From: Actinophytocola xinjiangensis | GTDB taxonomy: Bacteria; Actinomycetota; Actinomycetes; Mycobacteriales; Pseudonocardiaceae | Assembly: GCF_001921215.1 (NCBI RefSeq) | Contig: NZ_MSIF01000003.1 | Span: forward strand, 1 to 64,000 | Length of the DNA stretch: 64,000 bases | Direction: 5' to 3' | Part shown: positions 17,766-26,250 of the stretch, piece by piece | How the letters are laid out: every line of letters begins with the position of its first letter | Numbering within the stretch: position 1 is the first letter of the stretch | Notes under the pieces: model-generated | The model's input: only the letters and a program-made list of their open reading frames with translations | Told to the model about the DNA's origin: nothing | Database searches by the model: none | Translations under genes and position numbers: made by a program

Positions 17766-18768
17766 TGTTGTTCCCTCCGCGAACCCGGGGGTCGACGATG
17801 CCCAGCACGATGTCCACCGCCATGGTCATCAGCGCGGAGAGCACGGCGAGCACCAGCACGAGACCCTGCACGAGCGGGTAGTCCTTGGTGGTGACGGCGT
17901 TGACCACGCCCAGCCCCAGACCCGGCCAGCCGAACACCGTCTCGACGCTGATCGCGCCGCCGAGCATGCCGACCAGGATGATCCCGCTGAGGGTCAGTGT
18001 GCTGGTCAGCAGGTTGGGCAGGGCGTAGCGCAGGGCCGTGCGCATCGCGCCAAGGCGCCAGCCGCGCGCGGTGCGCAGGTAGTCCTGTTCGAGCACGACG
18101 GCCGTCTCGCGCCGCACCACCCGGGAGATCAGGCAGATCGACGGGATGCTCAGCGCCAGCGCGGGCAGCACGACCGACAGCCCCGGCGAGGACTTGGTGT
18201 ACGCGGGCGGCAGCACGCCGAGGGTCACCGCGAACAGCAGCACCAGCAGGGTGGCCATCACGTACGGCGGGATGGCCGCGACGAACGCCGTGACGTAGCC
18301 GAAGGCCGAGTCGAGCCGGGGCCGCCGCCCACCCCGGGTGAGCGCGCCGACGGTCATCCCGAGCGGCACCGCCACCAGCAGCACCACCAGCAGCGCCAGG
18401 AACGACAGGCCGGCGGTGAACGGCAGCCAGCGGAACACCGCGTCGGCGACCGGGGCGTTGAGCGAGAACGAGTGTCCGAGGTCGCCCTGGAACAGGCCGC
18501 CGACGTAGTCGACGAACCGTTCGAGGATCGGCCGGTCGAGCCCGAGCTGGGCGCGGACCTGCTCGATCTGGGCGCGGGTGGCGTCCGGGCCGGCCGCGCT
18601 CACCGCCGGATCACCGGGGATGAGCGGGACGATGAAGAACGTCACCACGACCGCGGTCACCACCGTGCCGGCCAGGCCCCCGGCCCGGCGCAGCGCGAAG
18701 GACGTCCAGGACGACCCTCCCCGCTGGCGCCGGGGCCGGGCACCGACCGTCAGGTGAACATCGGTCAC
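17758..18768 (-). CDS. Oligopeptide ABC transporter permease, DppB type
   Basis: A 336-residue permease with six membrane segments: FALRRAGGLAGTVVTAVVVTFF, then IPGDPAVSAAG and QVRAQLGLDRPILERFVDYVGGLFQGDLGHSF, the standard DppB periplasmic loop. The EAA loop is LRTARGWRLGAMRTALRYALPN, followed by GMLGGAISVETVFGWPGLG. The frame continues open for about 190 codons upstream, but that part is the opposite-frame shadow of the binding-protein gene. The GTG at 18768 overlaps the binding-protein stop (GTGA). Confidence 0.92.
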   Translation of the reverse strand: MTDVHLTVGARPRRQRGGSSWTSFALRRAGGLAGTVVTAVVVTFFIVPLIPGDPAVSAAGPDATRAQIEQVRAQLGLDRPILERFVDYVGGLFQGDLGHSFSLNAPVADAVFRWLPFTAGLSFLALLVVLLVAVPLGMTVGALTRGGRRPRLDSAFGYVTAFVAAIPPYVMATLLVLLFAVTLGVLPPAYTKSSPGLSVVLPALALSIPSICLISRVVRRETAVVLEQDYLRTARGWRLGAMRTALRYALPNLLTSTLTLSGIILVGMLGGAISVETVFGWPGLGLGVVNAVTTKDYPLVQGLVLVLAVLSALMTMAVDIVLGIVDPRVRGGNNSG

Positions 18769-20327
18769 GAGGCACCGAACCGCAGCGTGGCCCAGTCCGC
18801 GTAGTCGTCGTAGACCGACATCGTCAGGTCCGCGCTGGTGACGTAGGTCAGCGGCCCGCCGACGAGCGGGACCACGTCGGTGCGCTCCAGCAGGCTCCGC
18901 TGGGCGCGTTCGAACGCCGCGCAGCGGGCGTCCTCGTCGGTCGCGGCCAGGCCCTCGGCGAACGCGGCCTCGCCCTCCGGGTTGACCGACGCGCTGTAGT
19001 TGCGGCCGCCGTCCTCGACGCTGGCGCCCATCACCCGGTCCAGCGACGCGCTGATCGAGCCGACGGAGTTCAGGTCGCCGAGGAAGACGATGTCCCAGTC
19101 CGAGCCGCCCTCGGCGATCGTGCTCCAGAACGTGGCGTTGTCCAGCTTCTGGATCTCCGCCTCGACACCGGCGTCGGTGAGCACCTGGTAGATGTAGTCG
19201 GCCCCGCCGCTGTACTGGCGGTTGGCGGTGTTGCCGAGGATCTTGACGCCGCCGGTGCCCTGTAGTGCCTTCTTCGCCGCCTCCGGGTCGTGGCCCGGCA
19301 GCAGCGAGCGGTCGTCGCTGACGCACGGGAAGCTGGCCGGCGCGATCGAGTTCAGCACCTCCGAGGTGCCCTTGCTGAAGACGGCGTTGAACGCCTCCTG
19401 GTCGATCGCCTGGGCCACGCCCTTGCGCAGTTCCGGTTTGTCGGCGAACGCCCTGCCTGGTCGTTGGTTGAACACAACGTAGGTACTGGCCTGGGTGATC
19501 GGGTACTGGTTCAGGTCGGGCTGGGCGTCGAAGCGCGCGACGACGTCCGGGTCGGCGAACTGGCCCAGCTCGACGTCACCCGCGAGGATCTGGTTGGCCA
19601 CGGTCGACTGGTCGGTGGAGATGCTCAGCTCGATGGTGCTCGGCGGCTCTCCGGTCAGCGGGGTGGCGTAGTCGGGCCAGGAGTCGTAGCCCTCGCGGAA
19701 GGCGAAGGTGTAGCTCAGGCCCTGGCGGGCCTCCTTGACCACGTAGGGCCCGGAGTAGGCGCCGTCGACCGTGCCGGCGGCCAGGCCCTTGGGGTCCTTG
19801 ACCCCGGCGGGGCAGACGATGCCGGCCTGGGCGATGGCCAGGCCTTGCGGCAGGGTGGTGAACGGCTCGGACAGCGTGACCCGCACGGTCGCGCCCTCGG
19901 CGGTCACCTCGACGTCGCCGGGGCCGAAGACCAGGTTGCGCCAGGTGGAGTTGGTGGCCGGGTCGGCGAGGCGGCGCAGCGAGTCACCGACGACCTCGGC
20001 GGTGATCGGGGTGTCGTCCGAGCAGGTCGCGTCGTCGCGGATGGTGAAGGTGTACTCGGTGGCCGACACGGCCTCCCAGTCGGTGGCCAGGCCGCCGACC
20101 AGCGAGGCGTTGGCGTCGCGGCGCAGGACGGTGTCGTAGAGCAGGTTCGCCACCTGGAAACTCTGCTGTCCCTGGGTGAGGGCGGGGTCGAAGCTGGAGG
20201 TGTCGCTGGGCAGCACGGTGCGCACCGTGCCGTCGGTCCGGGCGGGGCCTAGTTCCTCTGTGGAGCAGCCCGCGGTGGCCGTCAGGCAGACGACCGCGGT
20301 CAGGGTTGCGAGCTTCCGGTACCTCAC
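18765..20327 (-). CDS. Oligopeptide ABC transporter substrate-binding lipoprotein (SBP family 5)
   Basis: A 520-residue extracytoplasmic receptor. Signal peptide VRYRKLATLTAVVCLTATAGC with lipobox TAGC. The mature protein has the family-5 pattern: SFDPALTQGQQSFQVANLLYDTVLRR, WEAVSATEYTFTIRDDATCSDD, SGPYVVKE, YVVFNQRPGRAFADKPELRKGVAQAID, and a second lobe ending with YDDYADWATLRFGAS. It delivers peptides or nickel-like ligands to the fused transporter. Start GTG 20327 has a strong AAGGAGGA 7 bases upstream and overlaps the SDR stop. Several Cys pairs in the mature part could form disulfides. Confidence 0.92.
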   Translation of the reverse strand: MRYRKLATLTAVVCLTATAGCSTEELGPARTDGTVRTVLPSDTSSFDPALTQGQQSFQVANLLYDTVLRRDANASLVGGLATDWEAVSATEYTFTIRDDATCSDDTPITAEVVGDSLRRLADPATNSTWRNLVFGPGDVEVTAEGATVRVTLSEPFTTLPQGLAIAQAGIVCPAGVKDPKGLAAGTVDGAYSGPYVVKEARQGLSYTFAFREGYDSWPDYATPLTGEPPSTIELSISTDQSTVANQILAGDVELGQFADPDVVARFDAQPDLNQYPITQASTYVVFNQRPGRAFADKPELRKGVAQAIDQEAFNAVFSKGTSEVLNSIAPASFPCVSDDRSLLPGHDPEAAKKALQGTGGVKILGNTANRQYSGGADYIYQVLTDAGVEAEIQKLDNATFWSTIAEGGSDWDIVFLGDLNSVGSISASLDRVMGASVEDGGRNYSASVNPEGEAAFAEGLAATDEDARCAAFERAQRSLLERTDVVPLVGGPLTYVTSADLTMSVYDDYADWATLRFGAS

Positions 20328-21082
20328 CGGGAGTCCTCCTTCTGCGGGGTGGGGGCGTGTGGGGGCAGGGCGTGTGAGCCGGCGGTGGCACCGCCGTCGA
20401 TCCGCAGCACCGAGCCGGTGACGAACGCGTTGTCGGCCGAGGCCAGCCAGACGACGGCGGCGGCGATCTCCTCGGGCGCGGCGGCGCGGCCGACGAGGTT
20501 CGCCGACACGGCGCGGGCGTACTCGGGGGTGACGGGGTTGACCGGGCTGGCGACCTCGACGTAGCCGGGGGCGACCGCGTTGACCCGGATTCCCTGCGTG
20601 GCCAACTCGACCGCGCAGGCCTTGGTGAGCATCTCCACGGCCGCCTTGGACGTGCAGTAGTGGGCGGCGCCCGGCCGGGCTCTGGTCGCCGCCGAGGAAC
20701 TGATGTTGACCACCGCGCCGGGCCGGCCGGCCTCGGCGACCGCGCGGGTGAGCAGCATCGGGGCACGCACGTTCACGTTCTGCACGAGGTCCCAGGCGGC
20801 GGCGTCCATCGCGCTGAACGCGGTCGCCGGGTACAGGCCGGCCGCGTTGACCAGGACGTCCACCGGGCCGGAGGCGGCGACCGCGCGGCCGACGACCTCC
20901 GCGCACCCTGGCTCGGCGAGGTCGGCGACCAGTGCCCGGCCGCCGAGTGGGGTCATCGCGTCGGTCAGTTCGGCCTCGCGGGCGTCGACGCCGGTGACCT
21001 GGTCGCCGAGGGCGGCGAAGGCCCTGGCGGTGGCCAGGCCGATGCCGCCGGCCGCACCGGTGACCAGCACGTGCCTACTCAC
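20324..21082 (-). CDS. Short-chain dehydrogenase/reductase (classical SDR)
   Basis: A 252-residue classical SDR: cofactor motif VTGAAGGIGLA, acidic ADLAEPG and VNAAGLYPATAF, and the catalytic triad Ser in NISSSAATR, Tyr/Lys in YCTSK. It is followed by IRVNAVAPGYVEV. An Asp after the second strand (GVDARE) favours NAD over NADP. It oxidises or reduces an alcohol/ketone; the substrate is unknown. Its place between a deacetylase and a peptide-binding protein suggests it processes the small molecule handled by this operon. GTG start at 21082 overlaps the deacetylase stop. Confidence 0.9.
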   Translation of the reverse strand: MSRHVLVTGAAGGIGLATARAFAALGDQVTGVDAREAELTDAMTPLGGRALVADLAEPGCAEVVGRAVAASGPVDVLVNAAGLYPATAFSAMDAAAWDLVQNVNVRAPMLLTRAVAEAGRPGAVVNISSSAATRARPGAAHYCTSKAAVEMLTKACAVELATQGIRVNAVAPGYVEVASPVNPVTPEYARAVSANLVGRAAAPEEIAAAVVWLASADNAFVTGSVLRIDGGATAGSHALPPHAPTPQKEDSR

Positions 21083-21972
21083 TGCTCACTCCTCACTGCG
21101 TTGGCGGCCCGCGCGACGGCCGCGTGGGTGGCGAACCAGACCCCTGGGTGTTCGCGGAGGTGGGTCAGCAGCTCGCGCAGCACCCCCAGGCGTGACCGGT
21201 GGCCGATCAGGTGCGGGTGCAGGGTGAGCTGGAACAGGCCGCCGTTGGCGGCCGCCGCGTCGAACTCGTCGCGCCAGATCTCCAGCAACGCGCGCGGCGG
21301 GGTGTAGGGCCGCTGCGCCGCGGCCCGGTTCATGGTCAGGTAGGGGGCGTCGTCGCGGATCCACTCGACGGGGATCTCCACGATCCCGGTCGGGCGGCCG
21401 TCGGCGAGCAGTTCGTACGGCTCGTCGTCGGCCATGAGCGACGAGTCGTACCGTAGTCCCAGTTGCGCAATAATGTCCACAGTGGACTGTGAGAAATCCC
21501 AACTGGGAGTACGGATCCCGACCGGGCGGGTGCCGGCGAGACGTTCGAGGGTGTCGCACGCGCGGCCGGTGAGGTCCAGTTCGGCCGCCGGCGTCAGTTC
21601 GGTGTTCAGCTCGTGGATCCAGCCGTGGACGGCGACCTCGTGCCCCCCGGCGACGTAGGCCTCGATCTCGGCCGGGTGCAGCAGCGCGGACACCGCCGGC
21701 ACGAAGAAGCTCGCCGGAACGTCGAACTCGGCCAGCAGCGCGAGGATGCGCGGCACCGCGACCCGCGCGCCGTACTCGCCCTGGGCGAGCCGGCCGGGGC
21801 TGGTGTCGCCGTCGCGCAACGGGATGGTCTCGTGGTCGGCGTCGAAGGACAGCGCGACCGCGACCTGCCCGCCGCCCGGCCAGGCCGGCGGCACGAGCCG
21901 CCTGCCCGCCCGGACCCGGTCGACGTGCCCCCGCCAGGTCGGCTCGTCCCACTGCCAGGCCGGGATGCTCAT
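21079..21972 (-). CDS. Polysaccharide deacetylase-family hydrolase (NodB-like, PuuE-type)
   Basis: A 297-residue NodB-homology hydrolase. The first motif is LSFDADHE with Asp44 and Asp46, and the second is HEVAVHGWIHE with His116 and His120 as likely metal ligands. GIRTPSWDFSQSTVDII is the third motif, and FQLTLHPHLIGHRSR the C-terminal His motif. No signal peptide is visible, which fits the cytosolic branch containing PuuE-type allantoinases and peptidoglycan- or imide-hydrolysing relatives rather than extracellular chitin deacetylases. The ATG at 21972 overlaps the stop of the regulator gene. It probably hydrolyses an amide or N-acyl group of the imported compound. Confidence 0.88.
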   Translation of the reverse strand: MSIPAWQWDEPTWRGHVDRVRAGRRLVPPAWPGGGQVAVALSFDADHETIPLRDGDTSPGRLAQGEYGARVAVPRILALLAEFDVPASFFVPAVSALLHPAEIEAYVAGGHEVAVHGWIHELNTELTPAAELDLTGRACDTLERLAGTRPVGIRTPSWDFSQSTVDIIAQLGLRYDSSLMADDEPYELLADGRPTGIVEIPVEWIRDDAPYLTMNRAAAQRPYTPPRALLEIWRDEFDAAAANGGLFQLTLHPHLIGHRSRLGVLRELLTHLREHPGVWFATHAAVARAANAVRSEQ

Positions 21973-22970
21973 GGCTCGCTCCGCCCGTCCCCGGCGATCC
22001 GGACCCAGGCGCGCTTGAGGGTGCGGGCCTGGAGGGTCATGTCGGCGGCGTGCACACCGGGCAGGCTGCCGACGACCTTGGTCAGGTAGTCGTAGAGCTC
22101 GCCGTAGCCGGGCAGCACGCCGTGCAGGCAGAGGTTGAACCGGCCGGTGGTGGCGCTGACGTAGCGGGTGGAGGGCTCCCTGGCCAGCATCGAGCCGACG
22201 TTCTCCAGCTCGGCCGGCGCGACCGACAGCCACTGCATGAAGTTGACGTCCAGCCCCAGGACCGGGGTCTCGAACAGCGTGCGGAACCGCAGGCAGCCCC
22301 GGCTGACCAGCGAGTCCACCCGCCGGGCCGCGGTGGACTCGCTGATACCGACGGTGGCGGCGATATGGGCGTAGGTGGCCCGGCCGTCGGTGGCCAGCAC
22401 CCCGGCGATCGCGAACTCCTGCTCGCTGAGCTGTTCGGTGGCGTGCCAGGCGCGGTGGTCGGTGACCGGCGCCTCCGGGCGCAGCGCGGCGCTGGCGTCG
22501 GCGTCGAGCAGGCCGGTGTCCCACTCCTCGAAGGCCATGAACTTGCGCACGACCACCATCGACTCGGTCTCGACGATGTCGTCGGGCTGCGGGAGGTCCT
22601 CGACCAGCACCTGGGCGGCGTCCTGGTGGTGGCGTACGACGATCTCGGCGGCGACGTCGGCGCTGCCGGAGACCACGGTGACGAACCGGGCCGCCGGCAG
22701 CCGCGCCAACGCCTCGGCCACGGTGTTGGCCCGGCCGGGGCGGCAGCGCATCCGGGCGATCAGCGAGATGCCCAGGCCGCACCGGAGGTGGTCGAGCACC
22801 CCGGTCACGCCGACGACCCGGGACTCGATCAGCTGCTGGCCACGCCGCGCGACGGTCGACTCCCTGGCGTCGACCGCGGCGGCGACCTTCTTCCAGGAGG
22901 CACGGCCGTTGAGCTGGAGTGCCGCGACAATCCGCCGGTCCAGCTCATCAAGTCTGAGGACTTCACCCAC
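21969..22970 (-). CDS. Lrp/AsnC-family regulator with two complete Lrp modules
   Basis: A 333-residue regulator, about twice the size of normal Lrp (150-160). Module 1: HTH LDELDRRIVAALQLNGRASWKKVAAAVDARESTVARRGQQL, then a RAM-like alpha/beta domain. Module 2: HTH LSEQEFAIAGVLATDGRATYAHIAATVGISESTAARRVDSL and RAM domain to the end. A single chain can thus mimic an Lrp dimer and read two different half-sites. It is the first gene of the long operon and very likely senses the transported amino-acid-like ligand. Start GTG 22970; upstream TTGACT (minus strand, 23006-23001) may be a -35, and the direct repeat TCAAGTCAAG (22998-23007) could be an operator. Confidence 0.9.
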   Translation of the reverse strand: MGEVLRLDELDRRIVAALQLNGRASWKKVAAAVDARESTVARRGQQLIESRVVGVTGVLDHLRCGLGISLIARMRCRPGRANTVAEALARLPAARFVTVVSGSADVAAEIVVRHHQDAAQVLVEDLPQPDDIVETESMVVVRKFMAFEEWDTGLLDADASAALRPEAPVTDHRAWHATEQLSEQEFAIAGVLATDGRATYAHIAATVGISESTAARRVDSLVSRGCLRFRTLFETPVLGLDVNFMQWLSVAPAELENVGSMLAREPSTRYVSATTGRFNLCLHGVLPGYGELYDYLTKVVGSLPGVHAADMTLQARTLKRAWVRIAGDGRSEP

Positions 22971-23066
22971 CGGGACACCCTCTGGTGGGGAAATCCCTCA
23001 AGTCAAGAGCATGATCTGCGGGATACGGCGAATTAACCGCGTCGAGACCGTTCCGTTACCTCTCTC

Positions 23067-23426
23067 TCAGGTGAACGAGGGGTCGTCGATGACCCAGCGC
23101 CAGGTCCCGTCCGCCTGCCGCCGGGCGACCTCGGCGGTCGTCCCGGCCCCCTCCCCGCCGCCAGCCAGCCGCGCCCGCCAGGTCGCCGAAGTGATCGCGA
23201 TGTCCCCGGCCACGATCACCTTGCGGGTCTCGCCGTCGATGTGCTCGATCGTCGCGAGCATGTCCTCGACCATCGCCCGCAGCTCCGCCTCGCCGCTGCG
23301 GCACGAACCGTCCAGGTGCACCGCCAGCCCCGACGGCTCGTAGAGGGCCACCAGGCCCTCGGCGTCGCGGCCGTTGATCGCCTCGGTGAACAGGGTGTGC
23401 AGCTGGGCGGGTTCCGTGGCTGTCAT
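23067..23426 (-). CDS. NTF2-like/SnoaL-fold protein (SgcJ/EcaC family)
   Basis: A 119-residue protein of the SgcJ/EcaC-type NTF2-like fold: LHTLFTEAINGRDAEGLVALYEPSGLAVHLDGSCRSG, EHIDGETRKVIVAGDIAITSATWRARL and a C-terminal RRQADGTWRWVIDDPSF. The last segment is the hallmark of this family, often called 'DUF4440/SgcJ oxidoreductase' although no redox chemistry is proved. I chose ATG 23426, preceded by GAAGGAG, over an open frame extending to 23603 that has no family match. It is divergent from the LuxR gene. Function unknown. Confidence 0.85.
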   Translation of the reverse strand: MTATEPAQLHTLFTEAINGRDAEGLVALYEPSGLAVHLDGSCRSGEAELRAMVEDMLATIEHIDGETRKVIVAGDIAITSATWRARLAGGGEGAGTTAEVARRQADGTWRWVIDDPSFT

Positions 23427-23528
23427 CGGCTCTCCTTCTCGTCGTTGGACGCCGACGATCCTCGCGGCGGCGCCCGGTGGCCCGCCATCCCGCGTTCGCG
23501 GGGGTTCCACCCGGGACCGCCGGCCGGC

Positions 23529-23534
23529 GATACT
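23529..23534 (+). promoter_or_regulatory. Candidate -10 box of the LuxR-type regulator, leaderless
   Basis: GATACT at 23529-23534 is followed by 8 bases and the ATG at 23543. No Shine-Dalgarno sequence precedes that ATG. TTCCAC 18 bases upstream may be the -35. This supports the ATG at 23543 as the true start. Confidence 0.4.
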
Positions 23535-23542
23535 GGCCCGCG

Positions 23543-24550
23543 ATGGGTACCCACGACACGGCCAGGACGGCGATCGAGCGCGCGTGCGGCACCGCCCGGT
23601 CACTGCCCGAGCTGTTCGCCGGGGTCGCCGAGGGCCTGGCCCGCGCGGTGCCCGCCGACGCCTTCTGCCTCAACAGCCTCGACCCGGCGACCCTGCGGGA
23701 GACCTTCGCCCACCACGATCTGCGACCGGACCCGGCGGTCATCTCCCGCTTCTTCGAGATCGAGGCCGGCGGCCAGGACGTCAACCCCGCGCGGGCGCTG
23801 GCCGCCGACCCGCTCGGCGCCGCCACCCTCTACCAGGCCACCGGCGGGAACCCCACCAGCAGCGCCCGGTACCGCGACGTGCTCCGGCCGCTCGGCCTCG
23901 ACCACGAGCTACGGGTACTCGCCCGCGACCGGCGCGTCCCGTGGGGCATGCTGAACCTGTTCCGCGCCACCGGATCGCCGGACTTCTCGACCGGGGACAT
24001 CGCCTTCGTCGCGTCGCTGGGCCGCACCGTCGCCGACGGCATCCGCCGCACCCTCGTCCTCGGCGCCGCCGACGCCCGCCCCGACGACGTCGGACCCGGG
24101 CTCCTGATCGCCGACGTGTCCGGGCGGATCCGTCACCGGTCTCCGACGGCCGGCCACTGGCTGGCCGACCTCGACGACGTCGACTGGCACGTGGCCCGGG
24201 TCGTGAGTCAGGCCGTCGAGGGCGCGGCGATGATCCATGTGTGTGGCCGGAACGGTCGCTGGGTCAGCCTGCACGCCGAACCGTACGGGGACTCGCTGGT
24301 GTCGGTGGTCGTCGAACCGGCCAGACCGGCGCGGGTCGCGGCGATGATCGTTGAGGCCTACGGGTTGTCGGTCAGGGAGCGGGAGGTCGTTCGGTTGCTG
24401 GCCGGTGGGTACACGAACACCGAGATGTCGCGGGTGCTGGGGTTGTCCCGTCACACGGTCGGCGACCACGTCAAGAGCGTGTTCGGCAAGCTCGCTGTTC
24501 ACAGTCGTACGGAGTTGACGGCGCGGTTGTTCGCCACGGTCGATCGTTGA
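23543..24550 (+). CDS. LuxR-family transcriptional regulator with N-terminal GAF-like domain
   Basis: A 335-residue regulator. The N-terminal about 170 residues form a GAF-like sensor (LPELFAGVAEGLARAVPADAFCLNSLDP, WGMLNLFRATGSPDFSTGDIAFVASLGRTVADGIRR). The C-terminal HTH is LSVREREVVRLLAGGYTNTEMSRVLGLSRHTVGDHVKSVFGKL with the GerE pattern. Length and layout match the actinobacterial 'GAF-LuxR' group. The ATG at 23543 follows a -10-like GATACT by 8 bases, suggesting a leaderless mRNA; 22 extra codons could be read upstream but would begin before the promoter. It is divergent from the NTF2-like gene, a likely target. Confidence 0.87.
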   Translation: MGTHDTARTAIERACGTARSLPELFAGVAEGLARAVPADAFCLNSLDPATLRETFAHHDLRPDPAVISRFFEIEAGGQDVNPARALAADPLGAATLYQATGGNPTSSARYRDVLRPLGLDHELRVLARDRRVPWGMLNLFRATGSPDFSTGDIAFVASLGRTVADGIRRTLVLGAADARPDDVGPGLLIADVSGRIRHRSPTAGHWLADLDDVDWHVARVVSQAVEGAAMIHVCGRNGRWVSLHAEPYGDSLVSVVVEPARPARVAAMIVEAYGLSVREREVVRLLAGGYTNTEMSRVLGLSRHTVGDHVKSVFGKLAVHSRTELTARLFATVDR

Positions 24551-24586
24551 GCCTCGTCGGGGTCCTCCCGTGGAGCGGGGGGCGGG

Positions 24587-26221
24587 TCAGCAGTGTTCGG
24601 TCGGGGAGGGGCCGCCGGTGGACCAACCGGGTGGGATCGTTTCGGCCCGGCGGTCCGCGGTGATGTTCAGTACTGGCAGGGTGACGCCGATCGGGTTGCC
24701 GTGGTGGGCCGGGTCGGCGCTGAACTGGATGATGCCGCTCGCTCCCGGGAACACCGTTTGGCAGCGGGTCTGTTGCAGCGCACCGATCTGGGACATCGGG
24801 TTGCTGACGGCGCTCGGGCCGATCCGGCGGGCGGCGACCACCGCCAGGCCGGCGGCGTCGTGGGTCAGGATGGCCTGGCCGTTGTCCAGGTCCTCCAGTG
24901 GGTAGCTGAGCCGGGGGGTGCCGTCGGCGGCCGTGGTGTCGACGCCGCACGCCGGTTGGCCGGTGAACGCCGACTGGAACGCGTTGTAGTTCGCGCGCTC
25001 GCCATCCGTGTCCGGGTCTCCCCCACAACCGCCCCATTTGTCGGGGCTGGCGAGGCCGGTGTACTGGACTCGCACGAGGTTTCGGGGGTCGGACAGGGCC
25101 GCGGCGACGTCGTCGTCGCGGATCGCCTGGATGCCGTCGTCGCCGGTGAGGATGGTCACCGGGCCCGGGCCGCAGTCGGTGCCCGATTCGACGAGGGTTC
25201 GGGCGAACGTCCCCAGATCGGCGCCTCGGCCGGCGAAGTAGACCACTTCGGGTTCGGCGGCGCACAGGTTCACGGTGAGGTAGCCGAACTGACCGCGCAG
25301 CGAGTCCGCCCTTGCCTCGACGTCGTCGTCGATCTTCGGGGAGGTGAACGGGAAGCGGTGGGTGGTCGGGAGGCTCTCGTGCGCCGCGGCCACCAGGGTG
25401 GAGACGTAGTCGTCCGAGGTGACGGTGTCCTCAACGATCGCCACCCGGTCCATCGGCACGCCAAGGCCCTCGGTGATGTAGCGGGCCGCCGCGACCACCG
25501 AGTCGGAGTTCGTCGGGGCCACCCGGAAGAACCCGTCGAGCATCGAGCCGTCCTCGATGTCGAGGTTCATCGTGTCGGCGGTCACCGTCGCGCCGATCAC
25601 CGGGATTCCGTGTTCGCGCACCAGTGTCCTCGCCGCCCGGCGGGTGTTGTCGGTGCTCTGCCCCAGACCGACGGCCATCGTGATGTGGTGGGCCGCCGCG
25701 TTGGCGTCGATCTGGTCGACCGCCTGTTCCCAGTCGGCGTTCTCACTGCCCATGTTGGCCAGGAACAGCTTGACCTTCGGCTCCCGCTCCTGACCGATGC
25801 TCCCGCTGAACGCCGTGGTGTGGTTCGCCCGCCACACCGCCGCGATCGCGCCCTCGACACTGCGGTACACACCGTCGTAGGCCGTCGTGTCGACGTTCTT
25901 CACCGGGGACAGGTTCAGCAACAACGCCAACGAGATGTAGTTGTCACCGGTGACCGCGGCGTTGTTCCGCTCGATGTCGGCCACCAACTCCGTCAGCCGG
26001 GCCGGCTGGTCGCGGCTGATCGGGCCGCCGGCCAGGTTCACCCCCACGCACGCCGTCTCCGCCGGGTTGACGGCCGTGCCCTCGCCGCACGCCAGCGCCG
26101 GGGCGCTCACCCACCGCACCACCGCCACCACGCCGACCACCAGGACGGCGACAACGCAGAAGGCCACCACCGACGCCCACGCCCGATGCCTTCTCGCCCA
26201 CTTCGCCGGCTCGACGCCCAC
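24587..26221 (-). CDS. Membrane-anchored type-1 periplasmic-binding-like protein
   Basis: A 544-residue protein with one N-terminal membrane segment (WASVVAFCVVAVLVVGVVAVV, about residues 15-37) and an outside domain with the type-1 periplasmic-binding fold used by branched-chain amino acid receptors: VKLFLANMGSENADWEQAVDQI, GIPVIGATVTADTMN, FFRVAPTNSDSVVAAARYI, VAIVEDTVTSDDY and PEVVYFAGRGADLGTFARTL. No lipobox is present, and no ABC permease or ATPase lies nearby. It directly follows a P-loop NTPase gene (29 bp gap), so I infer a sensor/receptor rather than a transporter subunit. Several Cys suggest extracellular disulfides. GTG start at 26221. Confidence 0.75.
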   Translation of the reverse strand: MGVEPAKWARRHRAWASVVAFCVVAVLVVGVVAVVRWVSAPALACGEGTAVNPAETACVGVNLAGGPISRDQPARLTELVADIERNNAAVTGDNYISLALLLNLSPVKNVDTTAYDGVYRSVEGAIAAVWRANHTTAFSGSIGQEREPKVKLFLANMGSENADWEQAVDQIDANAAAHHITMAVGLGQSTDNTRRAARTLVREHGIPVIGATVTADTMNLDIEDGSMLDGFFRVAPTNSDSVVAAARYITEGLGVPMDRVAIVEDTVTSDDYVSTLVAAAHESLPTTHRFPFTSPKIDDDVEARADSLRGQFGYLTVNLCAAEPEVVYFAGRGADLGTFARTLVESGTDCGPGPVTILTGDDGIQAIRDDDVAAALSDPRNLVRVQYTGLASPDKWGGCGGDPDTDGERANYNAFQSAFTGQPACGVDTTAADGTPRLSYPLEDLDNGQAILTHDAAGLAVVAARRIGPSAVSNPMSQIGALQQTRCQTVFPGASGIIQFSADPAHHGNPIGVTLPVLNITADRRAETIPPGWSTGGPSPTEHC

Positions 26222-26250
26222 GTGTCCTCAGCTCCCCCCAGTGACAGTGA

